Shown piece by piece: positions 10,653 through 24,470 of a stretch of 64,000 nucleotides of DNA. The notes beneath the pieces were generated by a model, which was given only the letters and a program-made list of their open reading frames with translations, did no database searches and was not told where the DNA came from. Source of the DNA: Plutella xylostella (taxonomy: Eukaryota > Arthropoda > Insecta > Lepidoptera > Plutellidae); NCBI RefSeq assembly GCF_932276165.1, contig NC_064005.1, positions 248,001 to 312,000 on the forward strand, given 5' to 3'. Both the position numbers and the translations under genes were made by a program. Numbering within the stretch: the first letter of the stretch is position 1; each line of letters begins with the position of its first letter.

Positions 10653-11880
10653 CAAATAAAGAGTTGTGAAAATGTTTTTGTGGCTGTGTTGAATATTGTG
10701 TGCAGTGTAAAATGCTTAAAATCCAATGTTAATACCTAATTGTGAAGTACTTATTGACATGATGCTAAAGATAACCTTGCCCGTCAAGTTGGGATTTGGG
10801 ATGTCAGCAGACGTGTACGTGTATTACGAGTAAATAGAAAAGGTAAATTGTTATCTCTACTATACCTATATGATATCTTAATTGGGTAGTTACAGATTAC
10901 TGATTCCTAAAGAATCAGTCTCAGCATAAAATAATAACTAATTAGGCATAAATAAATAAACATACGAATAAAGATTGAACTTTGGTAGGTACGAGGAGGT
11001 ACAGAAAATCAGTTAATGACGATGACGACTTACCTCTGAATCTGATCTGTCTGATCTATGGGCCATAAATTAATAAATATAATAATTTATTGTAAGTAGG
11101 TACAATAACTTAGATTTATATGAAATGATTTATAATAAAGTTTTCAATGAAGTAAAACGAAAGCCTTGTGTTTGGTTCTGCACATTATTGCCCTGACTCC
11201 ATGACTGTAAATTAATTGATACTCAAATAAATTATAATCAGTATACAATAATACAAAGATGCTTGATGTATTATTGAAACATTTAAAATAATCTGTTGAG
11301 GTTTTAGATATTAAATTATTAATGATGTACTTTATCAATTAATTGTAAAAATACCAAGAGAACGTGATAGAGTTTATCCCTGACCAGAGTATTGTTTTAC
11401 TGTAAGATTTTCATATTCAATATAATTTGTTTCGAAAAATTCTTTATTGTAATCCAATATTTAATCGTCAGGAAATCTGTAAAACTATTTAGATTCTAGA
11501 ATTTTAAGTGCATGTACCTACTCATTACAAACTGCTCCCTGGCGAATCATCCCTGACTACCCCTGTACTATTCTCAAAAACCTTTCATGACATGTCAGAG
11601 CACTTATCGATTTTCATGAAACAAAGCCAAAGTTTTTAAAGTTCTTATATAATGTTACACAGATGGACAAACCCTCATGCATGATACCTTCCTTTTTCGG
11701 AGGAGGGTTATCGTTTCAGATTTCAGCATTTGTGTATAAACGTCTCTTGACTCTACAAAAGGCTAATTACAACTGATTCACGTACACAATCGATTATTAT
11801 TTATAAGATTAATTTTATCGTACCAATAATCATAGGATATTACTCTTATACGTCTCATTAATTGATAATCGATCGCATTG
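10653..11880. other. Intergenic, AT-rich, nothing recognised
   Basis: Low-GC sequence without coding potential. A fragment at about 11690-11710 (ttttcggaggagggttat) resembles a dispersed repeat also present at 22.57 kb. Confidence 0.35.
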
Positions 11881-11933
11881 ATCCGTGAAACTTCGCTGAA
11901 GCTATATCTTCGGCTGAAGTATCGGCCACTCAT

Positions 11934-11991
11934 TCAGTAGCGAGCAGTGCGTGGATATATCAGCGTGGGACGCCCTCCGACAACTCACAGG
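11934..11991 (+). promoter_or_regulatory. Possible transcription start and short non-coding first exon
   Basis: An initiator-like TCAGT at 11934-11938 is followed 50 bp later by a plausible donor (actcacag|gtattt at about 11991). The segment between is richer in G and C than its surroundings. It might be a distal 5' exon of the + strand Ctr1 gene or of an unseen transcript. This is inference from short motifs only. Confidence 0.2.
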
Positions 11992-11999
11992 TATTTATA

Positions 12000-14900
12000 A
12001 AAGCACTTTTATATCAACAGATTCAGAACACTGTTATTTATGATAACTGGATAAGATTATTATTTAGATTGAAGATGCTGATATTGTAGTTTTGGATAGC
12101 AACAATGTTTTCAACGACGTTCAGTTTTCGTGGCTAGATAAGAATACGGTGTATATTTCTTTGAGTTAAGCGCACCGTGGCACGATTGTCTGTGGTCGCT
12201 AGGGCTCAGTTAGAGACCTCAAACCCTTCTAGGCTAGGCAGTTAATGTCTCATCCCTAGCCCAGAAACTGAAAAACCTTCTGAATCATGTTCAAATCAAA
12301 TTAGTTCAGCGTTTAACGTTACGCGCTCCTTTGTCATAATAATATCATAAATTCATAACATAGAAGTCGGGGTTTTGAACTTCGCTTAGGTTTCATTAAT
12401 TTAATTTATTAATTTGAATTGCGGCACAGCCAAAATATGTAATGGGGATTGATTTGATTAGATACTTACTTACATAATACATAAGTACTTCCTCATTGAC
12501 CCGAGCCGAGGCGAGTGGAATACTAAACACACATCACATCCATTACATTCACACTCTATGTTCACAACCTGCGATTCTGAGGATCTACTTATGTCGAACG
12601 TCAAGAGGCGTGATGTTACATGTGATGGCATAATTTAATTTGTGCGTTAACATTTGTTACGCGACGCGTACTAAATTAATATCTTCATTTTAACTAGTAC
12701 ATTTGTGCCATAAATAAGCAAAAATTGCTTAGTCATGTTTGAAACTGAAACGCCTAGCTAGTGCCAGGAATTAATGGCATCTTCAGATATAGTCTATGTA
12801 AGGGTTCATCTGAAATACTGTAAACTGAATTTCCGTTCATATCTGCTGAAGAACCGACAATCGCTGTGGTTAAGCACATCTTATAAAAACTCTACAAACA
12901 ACGGACATGTTCCAAGTTAATATCATGAGAGGTTTATCAAGATGTCTAAGTAGAAACATAACAAGTAGGTAAATGACATGGTTGAACAACACAGTGAGCA
13001 TTTGACTAAACCGCAGTTAGAGATAATAAGCCACAATGTTTCGTCGGCGCAGTGTGTCGTAATCAGCAAATTGAATGTTGTAGTGGTTTCAAAACGCACT
13101 CGAGTGTCGGCCGCTGCGCGCGCACGTCGTTCCCGCGCTGCCCGCCTGACGTTTCACAACGCATTTACGAAGTTTATTACGTGCGCGATTGTTGAAATCA
13201 TTTGTTTACAAAACAAACAAAAGACAGAAAATCTTCAACATTATTAACATAATCGGTGGTTTTCTTTTTGTTTTCAAAATTGTGTGCTGTGTACCTGTTC
13301 CTTTGCTGTGATATTTTTGAATAATTCGGTAAGTCTTGTCTTTTAGAACCGGCCGACCTTGATGATTGTTTTTGAATGGAGTCGGCAACTTGGTAGTGTT
13401 TATTTTAGTTATTAAGAATTTAATGGGAGGAGTTTAATCCTCCTATGGGAGGAGGTTGAGGTACGCAGTACTCACACGCAGTCTTGTTTGGTTGCAATAA
13501 ATAAGCGTCTAGTTACAAAAAAGTTTTTAGCCACCTAAGTAAATATTTATGCACGTTTAGGATTTCCTCTGTTAGAATCGATCGCGTGACAATACCTAAG
13601 TATCTAGATATCCTAGCCCTAGCGCGTCGGACAATTACTTGTAGCTGTCGGACCGGTTAAATGGCATTGTTATAGCCACGAGCCGGGAAAACAGGGTCTT
13701 CTGCTTAGCAGTGTCGTAACCGCACTGATTTGGTGAAAAACAATGAGGGCCTTACCATCATTACATGATAGAACTACAACCATACTAAACACTCTCAAAA
13801 TAGCTGTCAAAAGCCTTATAAATATGTCAAAATCTGATCTAAACTCCTGTTAAATTAAATGAATCGGTAGTAAGTACCTACCTATGAGTTTGAGAAGGTA
13901 CAAAAGTGTAACAGCTACTTATGAAGCTGACTGTACCACTCAAAGTCACATAATGAGAAAACAAAAATAAATTACCTTTTTATGATGCATTTGTAGTAAG
14001 TACTGTAGTAGGTACATGTACAGGCAACTGTCAACTTATTTGTAAGTATACATACATATTTGCTCATGAAAATACAGACGCTAATCCGAGTAAAATCAAA
14101 TAAAACTTGACTAATTTGGCTGTAGGCCTATAATCTGTAATAATGCGCGTGTACCTAATCTAATTAAGAAATTATCTACTTAAATAAGGAAGGATATAGG
14201 TATATAATAACATTAACAGTAGTGTGTGAGTCAACTATCTCCAACAGTTGAATATCAAAAGGTCTCATCGTAAAAAAACATTAATATTACCTTTTACATA
14301 AATACTTTTTATAGTTTAAAGTAAAACAAGATAACGCATATATTGGCAGTGTAATTCTATGAAAGTGCTTGCATCTTTTTAGTACCCTAAAATGTGCGTC
14401 TTATTTGATTGAACTTGAATTAATGACAATCCGGCCAATCACAGTCGGCTCTGAGTTATTTCATTTAAATACTTACCCAGAAAGTTAACTTCAATGAAAC
14501 CCTTGCCATACGGATTCTATATAAGTAGGTAACTCAAGAAAAAAATATTTAAAAAAAAATATAATTGTATTGAAAATAATTTATTTAGTAGGTAATGTGT
14601 AAATTTTAGTCTCAAATTAAAATAAATAGGTGTAAGTAACTATTTTATTAAAGTAAGCAGTAACAAGTAACCTACTTGTAGTATTTTGACGAAGGTTGAT
14701 GTTGATAGTTATGAAATCTCAGCAAGTCGACAATATTGCGAAATAGAACCTTCGATTTGATCGACTGCTGATATCACACTTTCTACATATAAAAACCTCA
14801 AAGGTAAAAACTACTACTTAAGTGTTTAAAATATTTCAATTCCTAGGCTTGCTTTGTATTGAAACTAAATATCATGAACTACATATTTTTATGAGCTTCA

Positions 14901-15385
14901 ATCCGAAACTTTCCATGTTTAGATTTCAAAATATCGTAGGGACTTTATTATAAGTTGAAAATTTAGTTGATATCAAGTGCCTTCACCGCGTTCCCCAATA
15001 AAATGTCCCACCCTGTATAGCTGCGGTTACGCGACAACACAAACTAGGTATCTAAATATTTGCTTTTCAGCATCCGTGTGAATAAACGTGTTTACGTGTT
15101 TTGACAACTGTGCACCCTGCGCTGGTGCAGGTTCCTGCTCGCACGGCAACAGTTTACCAACAAACCACGAGGCTTCATACAACCTCACAATACATACACT
15201 TGAAGGATGTTTTAACTCGGGTCTACCTAGGTACCTACATTGTGTCTGCGGCATTAATCCAAAATTACATAAGTACTGTAATTTTGTTATGATCGAACCG
15301 TGCTGAACTGACCTACGCCACGTTAGGATAAGTTAATTTAAATTGATTGATAGAGTTTATCTGTATGTCGGTAAACTGGTACCTA
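12000..15385. other. Intergenic, no gene recognised
   Basis: AT-rich, with one CpG-rich patch at 13090-13190 (ggccgctgcgcgcgcacgtcg). Short open frames here have no family resemblance. Confidence 0.35.
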
Positions 15386-15387
15386 AA

Positions 15388-15487
15388 CATCATCATCATC
15401 ATCAGCCAATAATCATCCACTGCTGGACATAGGCCTCTCCCAAGGAGCGCCACAACACTCGGTCCTCGGCCTTCCTCATCCAACCAC
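15388..15487 (-). mobile_element. RTE LINE 3' tail
   Basis: The reverse complement reads ggaaggccgaggaccgagtg, then the conserved 3' end with gggagaggcctatgtccagc, and closes in (ATG)n. The same sequence ends the RTE fragment at 31214-31318. Only the last 100 bp of the LINE was inserted. Confidence 0.75.
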
Positions 15488-15489
15488 AC

Positions 15490-18030
15490 ATATTCTAGGA
15501 AACGAAAATAATATACTTCATCGTGAAATCACGAAGTTCCTATATACACTATCGTTCGCTATTTTGTGACGTGTCAGTGTAGATGCAGCATCAATTTTGC
15601 AAAAACAATCCTAAATGGTCAATTTGAGTGATCGCGTCGAGCCAAGTGCTCCCTTCCGTCGATCACCCGCTCGCGAGGGGGATATTGTTCTAGTACATTC
15701 GACACCGGTGCAGAGTCGTATATTATATTACTTAACAAGTCCCTGTTGTTACTAGAGCTGCCTACTGATAGCAATTTTCTTGTCAGTGCTAGTAAATAAT
15801 TGTATCCCGACTGCAATTATTAGGTAAGTCAGCTGAAAAGTTTTCCGTGTGTGATTAGTTTTATATAAATTGTATAAATCATCTCCATCTGCAGACCAAA
15901 ATAAATTCGTCCGTCCTTTTTTAATCATTAGGAAATTTTTGCTATAGTCATCGGGGGTAGCTAAGGTCCGTAATTGAGATGTAGCGCTACCTGAGCCCAA
16001 ATTATTAACATTTATGTAGAGGTATGTTTGTGTCTGCATTTGCTATGCTAACTCGTTCCACTTTGAAAGTTATCTTACATCGCTTATGGTGATAAGATCA
16101 CCAATTGCGAAGGACTATAGAGCAATCAAAGGATGCTTGTTGGCTGCTAAATAAAAATGTATTACATAATATACATTTTTATTTAGTAGCCAACAAGCAT
16201 CCTTACACACTTCATGTGCACTATTATAATCTGCGAACGAGTAGTCAGACTCAGACTCACAAATGCCCTCTTTTAAAGCCAAAATTCGAAGGTAGACGGA
16301 GGCCGTACCTATTGGCAGTGTTCTATGATAGTTCACATTGACTAAAGACAGAAAGCTACAAGTGATCTAATAGTTCAACAGCCTCTCCGAAGCAAATATA
16401 ACTACTTACGTGAGGTAATAATGAATCTAGACTTCCCAGAGAAAGTGAGATATACACAATCTGTGATTACTTACTGATATCTTTTCCCTGTTAGACTGCA
16501 GCAGGCATAGATTACTATGTATAAATGGCAGCTGGACGTGATCCAGTCGACGGAAAGTTAATGAGAACATTCTGTTATTTCCGAGAGCAAGTAATGATTA
16601 GTAATGTTTAACTATATAAAATAATGAGAATGGTAGAGATTACTATAAGCAATAAGGCCGCCTTTTAACTGTTTTTATTTTTAAGTTTTATTTTTGTATG
16701 TTTTTGGTATTGTATAATATAGGTACTTATACCTAATCATACGTCGAACAATGAATAAATAATGCACTAAGTACCTACGATGAATAAACTGATGTGGATA
16801 ACAAATTGTGCACCTGTTCAAAGTCACATTCAAGTATTTTTTATTTTATTGCAATAATTTATTGAGAATAAGCTTTTGCTCGCGGGCTCAGGTTCTCTTT
16901 AAAAGATCCTGATATTTCAGGCTGAAACCACACAGCAACTTTTCTTCCCGAACATCTATACAAAAATAATACAATGCGTTACTCCATTGTGAATACTTGC
17001 GATGTATGAAAGACAAACAAACATACTTAAACGTTATAAGTTTATGTAAGCATTGATATAGGCACTTACTCGTTGAGTCGTGACCGGACTTCGGGACTCG
17101 CATACATTATAATCATTGTTGTCCTTTAATACATAATATATGATTGTTATGTTTAACTTGTTGTGGTGTTTCCGGTGACTTGCATATGTAATTCAGATAA
17201 GCAAATAACTTTATTTTTTGTGTTCTCCTCTGCTATTCATTCGCAATTTTAATGAGTACTATATTTAGAAACGTAAAGGTTTTTTGACACATACTTACCA
17301 TTACCTACATACTACATACTACATACCTACCTGCATAACTTGCATTCATACCGCGTCCCATAAAGAGGATTGATGGCACTTAACATGCATTTACCTAAGT
17401 ATATATAGGCAGTAGATACATAATATATTTATTAGCTTACCATACAATTCATCTGTCTGGATGAGGTATAGGCCTCACCTCACCTCTTGGGCCTATGGAC
17501 GATTAATGGCTGAACTTGATGATACATAACTACGTCATACAATATAAGGATATTGTGGCTGTGAAGCTAACATTACATTATTACTTACATAAGCACAGTG
17601 AGACGTCGTGACGGCGGTATGCAACAGGATCCACGACCTCACGAGACGAGGTGGGCTCCTTATCTCATCCTTTTATTAGACAATTAATTTCATAAAGATG
17701 TCTAATTGCCGAGGCAATGAGGACGTCGATTTTATTGGTGATCTAATTTTTGACATACGTTTGGTAGAATCCACTGAAACTAAATATAATTATCTACATA
17801 CCTACATAGATAAGTGCACGGGACTTCCCACCAAAGGATTTAAGTAGGTACTTGCATAAGTCTCAAGTCAAGCAAACTAATCCACCTCATTTTTATAGCT
17901 GTGACTTGTAACTATAATTACGATGCAAGATGCATACCATCATTTCAGACAATCCGTGATTAATAAACTTATAAGTAGTTATACAAATAGCAAGGTTACT
18001 TATATTTTATTCTTAAATAATAATAAAAAA
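15490..18030. other. Intergenic, contains one hairpin
   Basis: AT-rich, without coding signal. The only notable structure is the hairpin at 16131-16202. Confidence 0.35.
16131..16202. ncRNA. Near-perfect 31-bp-stem hairpin (candidate small-RNA precursor or tiny foldback element)
   Basis: The arms 16131-16161 and 16172-16202 pair over 31 positions with one exception, which would be a G:U pair in + strand RNA. The loop is 10 nt (ttacataata). The 72-nt size matches an animal pre-miRNA, but the lack of bulges is more like an endo-siRNA hairpin or a remnant inverted-repeat element. Transcription is not shown by the sequence. Confidence 0.4.
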
Positions 18031-18666
18031 AATAAAAAAACCGACTTCAAAAAACCACTAACTAACCACTGCTTAGGTATATTTGTTTTGTACTGTCATA
18101 TACGAGTAGAATTTGTGTAAACCTTAAATTATTTCTTACATTTTAGTGGTTTTTTGAAGTCGGTTTTTTTATTTTTTTAATTATTATTTTATTTTATAGT
18201 TTTTAGTTTATTTGCAATAATTTTCAATCAAAAGTAAGGTGCAAATGATACCAAAAAGTCCTACTAATCAATACGAATCATTCAAGCCTAAACACGAAGT
18301 AGTTGCTATATACCGTTGAGGAGTTCCCCTGACTGCCTTCCGTTTCCATCATCAGATCAGCTCGAGGTCACCATCATATTTTTTTGTTCTAAGAACTATA
18401 TTTACGTTCTTAATTTCATTAGAATCGGTTAACATGTGCCCAAAATGGAAATTCATACCCTGTTTTTACCCCTTTACCCACCCATGGGGGTGAGATAAAA
18501 TTCTGAAAAAAAATGGGACCACCTGGGAGCTCAACCCAATACAACAAAAAAAGAATTTTCAAAATCGGTTCATAAACGGCGGAGTAATCGGCGAACATAC
18601 ATAAAAAAAAACAAATATCCCGACGAATTGAGAACCTCCTCCTTTTTTTGAAGTCGGTTAAAAAAT
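18031..18666 (-). repeat. Interspersed repeat bounded by 'accgacttcaaaaaa' motifs, copy 2
   Basis: Reverse-orientation relative of the 0.93-1.69 kb repeat. It shares the body (for example ggaattcctcaacgg-like and cccaaaatggaaattcat segments) and has a shorter foldback at 18045-18165. Confidence 0.75.
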
Positions 18667-19459
18667 AGATTTCATGAAGTTATGTTCGTCAGTATTGTAT
18701 TCAATAGTGTAATAGTACTTAATTAATTATATTATTATTAATTAGACTGTCTCTTGTTTCAATATAGTCGAAATTTTAATTATGAAGGTAGGGTACCAAA
18801 CCCAATTCTTGTATTTACCAAGGTAAACTAGAGGTACTTAGTTTAGATTGATTATGTACTATTGTATTCGTACCCAGCTACCCACCAGTGCGGATCTGCT
18901 TCATCAGATTATATTGTATAAGTAAACCACGATTTATTGTTTTAATAAGTTTGATTTGGGGCATTTGCATAATCATAATCAAATACAAATATTTTATTTT
19001 ATTCCTTACTAATCAAAAATTAAAACGGCGCTACTGGTGAGATTTTTTTTTACAAATTTAATGTAGGTTCTTACAGCGAAACCTTTTCGCCGAAAAGCGG
19101 GTGGCTCGCTTGCTTTTAATTTAAAGCAATAAAATACTTACCTTAATTTGTCACCTAGGTCATGAATATTTAGCCTCGAAAGATGTTGGTGGTTGCGACT
19201 AAATCTGCCAAAATGTACTTAAGTATACTTAACAATGCACACAAAAGCAAATTATCTAACAAGTTTATTAGAACCGCGACCTTGGCCATTCGTGGGCGAT
19301 TACACCGCGCATCGGGCCATGTAATGTGTGTGTGTTTGTGTGGGCATGTTGTAGTTAGTGCAACTAGATTACTAGCTATTGTACTTATCAGTAGCTATGT
19401 ACCTACTTACTACTGGGTACTACGAGAACGTAATCATTAATAACCATATAACCATTGTT
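18667..19459. other. Intergenic, nothing recognised
   Basis: AT-rich flank between a repeat and a SINE. A fragment at 19083-19112 is shared with 10308-10333. An 85-codon open frame at 19183-19440 has no domain and is not called. Confidence 0.35.
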
Positions 19460-19467
19460 TAGTACGA

Positions 19468-19734
19468 CCGAATGGCGTAGTGGTTAGTGACCTGACTACT
19501 GAGCCGATGGTCCCGGGTTCGATTCCCGGCTGGGGCAGATATTTGTTTAAAGACAGATATTTGTACTCGGGTCTTGGATGTTGATATTTATATTTAGTAT
19601 CTATCTATCTATGTATTTGTGTAGATATATCAGCTGTCCGACACCCATAACACAGGTTCTGCCTAGCTTGGGGTCGGATGGCCGTGTGTGAGATGTCCCC
19701 ACATATTTATTTATATTTATTTATTTATTTATAG
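19468..19734 (+). mobile_element. tRNA-derived SINE, complete
   Basis: The tRNA-like head has an A box (TGGCGTAGTGG at 19473-19483) and a B box (GGTTCGATTCC at 19516-19526), the internal RNA polymerase III promoter. The body runs through gggtcttggatgttgat and ggggtcggatggccgtgtg, and the tail is (attt)n. An 8-bp target duplication TAGTACGA flanks it at 19460-19467 and 19735-19742. It is not a functional tRNA gene. Confidence 0.9.
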
Positions 19735-20427
19735 TAGTACGAAGCAACACCCGGGGGATTGCGGCTATAGAGTCTATAGCTTTGCGTAAAAACCAAGGAT
19801 ATTACATTACAATCTAGATGGAGTGTCAGTGCAAAAGAAACGTCTCGCCAAATAACATCTCACTTTCTAGTGAGCTGTTATTTTGAACTAAGTATACTTA
19901 TACAATTTTTTGGTTATGCTTATAAATATACTACTGAAACATAAATGATAATAAGTAAATAAGTAGGTAGGTACTTACTCTGTTAATTAGATATGTAATG
20001 TACCTAGTTGTAGAATATTGTAGATATTATACCTGCATTCCTATAATATTATACTTACTACTGTTTTTCATAAATATTAATATCTTGATTGTAGGTACAG
20101 TTTTTTTATGACGGAGAACGTATTTTCCCGGTACAAAACGAAGTACTTAAATAGGTTAGATTGAGGAAAATGGAAAATGAATAGGTACCTAGTTGCAACG
20201 AAGTTGCGGCAGTCACCATTTTCATATTTTTCATAATTATTTTCTTACAACAAGAATGAAGAACATCAAAACCAAAATACCTACGTAAATACTAAACATA
20301 TTATGGATTCGGCAGAATATTTTTTAACCCCCGTCGGTAAAAGAGAGGTGTAATAAGCTTAACGTGTCAGTGTATCTGTCTGTTGTAACGTAGCTTCCAA
20401 ACAGTTGAACCGATAGCCTTAATTTAT

Positions 20428-20625
20428 TACTAGCTTCGCTTCGCCTTAAAAAGTTTTTTTCCGTGGGAATTCCGGGATAAAAAGTAGCCTATGTTCATTG
20501 ACAGAGTCTAGGTCGTATGTATACCAAATTTCATTCAAACCGTTCAGTAGTTTTGGCGTGAAAGAGTAACAGACAGACAGACACAGTTACTTTCGCATTT
20601 ATAATATTAGTTAGGATTAGGATAA
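20428..20625 (-). repeat. Dispersed repeat, same family as the Ctr1 intron-3 tandem repeat
   Basis: It contains ccgggataaaaagtagccta, tttggcgtgaaagagtaac and a (cagacaga) run. Its reverse complement matches each unit of the 148-bp repeat at 32.1-32.55 kb. Confidence 0.7.
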
Positions 20626-22375
20626 TAGTCGTTCAAAAGCTGCCAAATGAATCCCATACAAATATATAACCAATTAGTGACAAGAAGTCGTCGACCGCCA
20701 TCAGTTAGCACCTTAAGTTTGAAGAGACGATCTTGTTCCTCGCCTCACCGGCTATGTTATGTAATGAGGTGATAAGGCGAGCCGCTGTGTGGGTCATTGG
20801 TCCGGTGTCGCGGCGATTACTTGCCAATTTAGCCGCCAGGTGCACTGGCGAGCCTAGGAATTCCTGCTAGGTTGCCAAGTTAAGTTCCTTCTGAAGCATT
20901 ACTATTTGGTTGGTGTAAATCGATCGCAATGTAACACAAACTTGCATTTTACATCAAGGGACCGGAAAAGTGTTATACATAGCTTATCGGAACTAGTAAC
21001 TGTCTATTACAACTACTCATGGCCAGTATCAATGACGATAGTAACTACGAGTACCTTAACTGTCTAATAGAGGATAGTTACTTTTTTCATACGTTTTTGT
21101 CAAATTTCCACATTGAACTATCAAAATGCAAAGCGTCCTTAGAGCATGCAATTATGCATCATATTCATTGTAGAGTACGGAAAACTTTTAGAACATTATT
21201 CCATATATAAAATTTTAATAATAATATTATGAACGGCCCATTGTAATGTCTGCGGTGGCACGTGGCGTCTACATTCATATTTATAAATAATATTGTTCCG
21301 CCCGACACTTGCTGTGGCCAATGTTCAACATACCTAACATTCCTTCGCCTTATTAAATTTGTATCACTTATACCTGGTAACTAAACCCTCTATCACAAAT
21401 AATTATCACTTATAAGTGATCTATGCTATTAGTCGTTGACTATAGACATAGAAACTAGGACAGGAAGCCGCCATCATCATCATCAGCCCGTACTCATTCT
21501 GTTACTATCGCCTACGTATCTATCTAAGTTGCTGCTGCTTAATGGATTCAAAAGGAGGATGACTTCGTAGACGTATTTAATTTATCTTCGACACGTGTAA
21601 GACATTGAGAGAAAAGTGCAAACGCACAGAAATACGATAGCTTATCACCATTTTGTGTTACTTATCACTTAATGTTACGATCATGTGATATAGTGTGATG
21701 TGTGAATCTTCACACTCATTTTAGTAAGCTAGCAATGTTCTTTACTATGACAGCTTTGATCTATTTGATCCAATGAGGTGTTAGGCAGATATTTTATCTG
21801 ACAAGAGTTAAGATTATTTTAGTTTATTAGGTATGTCCATGGCAACTACTAAATTTCGTCTCGCTACTGAATCGTAATACCGATTTTATACTTTTTACCT
21901 TAATTTCCTTGCGCTGTTTATCCAAAAATTCTCACCGAAAACCCTTTAAGGGCCCGTACAGGGTGACGTGCCGCGCCAATTTTGGGTTTTCAATGCTCTT
22001 CACACAGCACAGGCAGTGACACGCACACATGTAAGTTTGCACAGTGGGTCGATAAACTTTTACTCGCCAACTTTATTGACAATTATGTTCAAGTACATTT
22101 TGGGTGATTTTAGGGTAAGTAAGTATAATTCTTACTTACACTGGTAGGCACCAGGAAAGAGTAGAAATTAATAGGGGTGCCACTTTAATCTATACTCGGA
22201 ACCCGATTAGCTTTCTCAAACAAATGTGGTATTTACTTGTAGAAAGGTAACTACAAGTATTAAAGTGTAGATAATAAGTTTCGGGCATCCTCCAGCCAAC
22301 TGAACCCCGACGACAAAGCAAAGTAAATACATAGTGTCGCAAAAGGGCTATACTAAGCCAAAAGGGGATGACTCA

Positions 22376-22540
22376 AGGGGTCATTCTGAACAACTTTTGT
22401 TCTACGAGATTTGCAAATTCGCGAAAAAAAATATTCGTTTTCCATGGTAAAAAGTCACATGTCCAACAAAGTTTCTATGAAAAAGGTTTTTTTTTGTTAA
22501 TTTCCAAAACTCGTAGAGCAAAAGTTCAGAATGACCCCCT
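22376..22540. mobile_element. Small MITE
   Basis: The ends aggggtcattctgaac and gttcagaatgacccc are inverted repeats. The match continues inward over acttttgNtctacgag (N: t left, c right), apart from a short insertion. About 165 bp, non-coding. Confidence 0.7.
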
Positions 22541-22549
22541 GTCTTACTC

Positions 22550-22860
22550 CTTTTTACCCGACTGCCGAAGGAGGAGGGTAATGTTTTTTGATTGTATGTA
22601 TGTATGTTTGTCTGTTTCTTTGTTCCCTCCTGTAGCCTAAACGGCTTGATAGATTTTGATGTATGAGGTATTGTTAGAAGCGTATTGATGGCGCGATGGC
22701 TATAGGCTATGTGACGTTCCATTAAAATGTACATAGCGCCCTCTTGAGGACATAACGTGATGATCGAAAAAATAATAATTCAACTTTGCCGTGTAAGGTA
22801 TCAAATGAAAGGACTTGATTTTCACATTACAAAAAGGGTAGCAATAAAACGAGTGACTGT
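22550..22860. repeat. Dispersed lepidopteran repeat
   Basis: Begins ttacccgactgccgaaggag and carries a (gtat)n/(tgtc)n stretch, then a conserved-looking 200 bp segment including gtacatagcgccctcttgag. No coding potential. Assignment is by recall of similar sequences, not by search. Confidence 0.45.
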
Positions 22861-24261
22861 AAATTACAGTTCTAAGTGTCAAAATTAATTAATTTGGGTT
22901 ATAGAATTACTAAGTGAGCGACTGACTGCGAGTGACGAGAAATCAACAGAACAGCAACTTATAAAAACATAATTTGAGTTACTTAAAATACAAAATGAGC
23001 AGCTTCATAATATTTGGCAAATGTATTTTTTATACTGAGCGGCATTTTATCTTAAATGAAGTGTTTCGAATACAAAAACCACTTTGAAAAATACACTAAT
23101 GAGCAGAGTATAATGAGCTCACATTTAAAAAATAAAAATAATATGAAATAACTATTTGAAGAAACACTATTATTAGTTGAGAAATTTTATTATTGAAGTA
23201 TAAGGGTAATTAAATAAAACAATGTTTAAAATAAGACGCTTCAGTCAACTAAAAAAAAACTTCTTATTAATACTAAGAAACATTGATAGGTATGAGGAGC
23301 CCATCGTCACTGGTAAATAAGTGCGGGCTTGGACTTATTGGGCCGGCCTCGTTTTCTTTTTTGTCCAATGGGTATCATTTTTGCTTCCAGTGGTGGTGTT
23401 GTTAGTTTGACAAAAAGTGTTTGCATATATATTATCTATTGAAAAATTCGGGACAGTCGCACGATCCTTTTTGCCAGTGCATTTAAAATACTGTAGTTTT
23501 CATTAAAAAGCGTATCAAAATAAAAAACATAAGCCCTCAAATAGAATATCAGTAACCAATAATCATTAATAAAGCAGCATACAAAAATTTGCTCAAAGTG
23601 AACTTTTTAGTAGTTTGCATAGTATAACCTCACTTAGAAAAATCGAATATATCTTAATATTGAAGTTGCCCTCTTTGTATTTCCAGTCGCTCACTTAGTA
23701 ATTAAGTCGCTCGGATAAAATTTTAATATCTGAAATGGATTTATCACAGTCCACTTTTTGTAAGCTCGTTCTGGATTTTATTATAAATCAATATTCGTCG
23801 GCAGTTTAGTTAATTTTTCGCTTACTCAAATTCATGCCGCTCAAGTTATTAAAACAGTATGTCATCATCAGTCGCAAAGTTTTTTTTTGTTCGCTCGTTT
23901 TATAATTCCCCTTACAAAAATATGCATATTGAAGGTATTTAAATAACAACACCAAAATTATTGAAATAAAAAATGATCATGAACTACCTACCGACGTAAA
24001 ATTTCATAAAATAAAAACAACTAAAAAGTTACAAATAGAAAAATACAATTATAAAAAACTAAAAACCTGACTGTACGCTAAAAACATGAAAACGAGTCCC
24101 AATGTTAATGAAAAGTATCGCAGGCGGGGACCAACTTGACCGCCACTCAAGGCCGTTTTCTAAGTAACATTCAGCTAAATGGTGAACCCTCTGCTGGTAT
24201 AATTTGTTTATATACCGCTTTTTCAATACCTGTAAGTACATTTTTTGGCAGCATAATATTT

Positions 24262-24470
24262 TTACTTAATTTTAGGGTTTCGAACGTCAAAAGAAAAAAA
24301 AGCAACCGTTATAGGATCTCTTTGTTGTCCGTCTGTCTGACCGACTGTCTGTCACCGCCCTTTTTCTCAGAAACGGGTAAAGATATCAAGCTTATATTTC
24401 GCATAGATGGGGAGTACCCCAAAAAATATATTATGGTACTCCCTGTCCCACACAAGTAAATTGGGGCTTA
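24262..24470. repeat. Dispersed lepidopteran repeat
   Basis: Runs from tttagggtttcgaacgtcaa through ataggatctctttgttgtcc with (gtct)n to aaacgggtaaagatatcaag. The pattern is that of a common lepidopteran repeat. Open frames through it are not genes. Confidence 0.45.

Noticed and set aside
12978..13247. 89-codon frame near a CpG-rich patch
   Set aside because: No domain, no splice sites in frame and biased Arg/Ala composition from CpG content only.
15360..15420. CRISPR-like short repeats (atcatcatc)
   Set aside because: This is the simple-repeat end of an RTE LINE in a eukaryotic genome; no spacer-repeat structure exists.
19468..19545. tRNA gene suggested by A and B boxes
   Set aside because: The head continues into a SINE body with an (attt)n tail and an 8-bp target duplication, so it is a SINE, not a tRNA gene.
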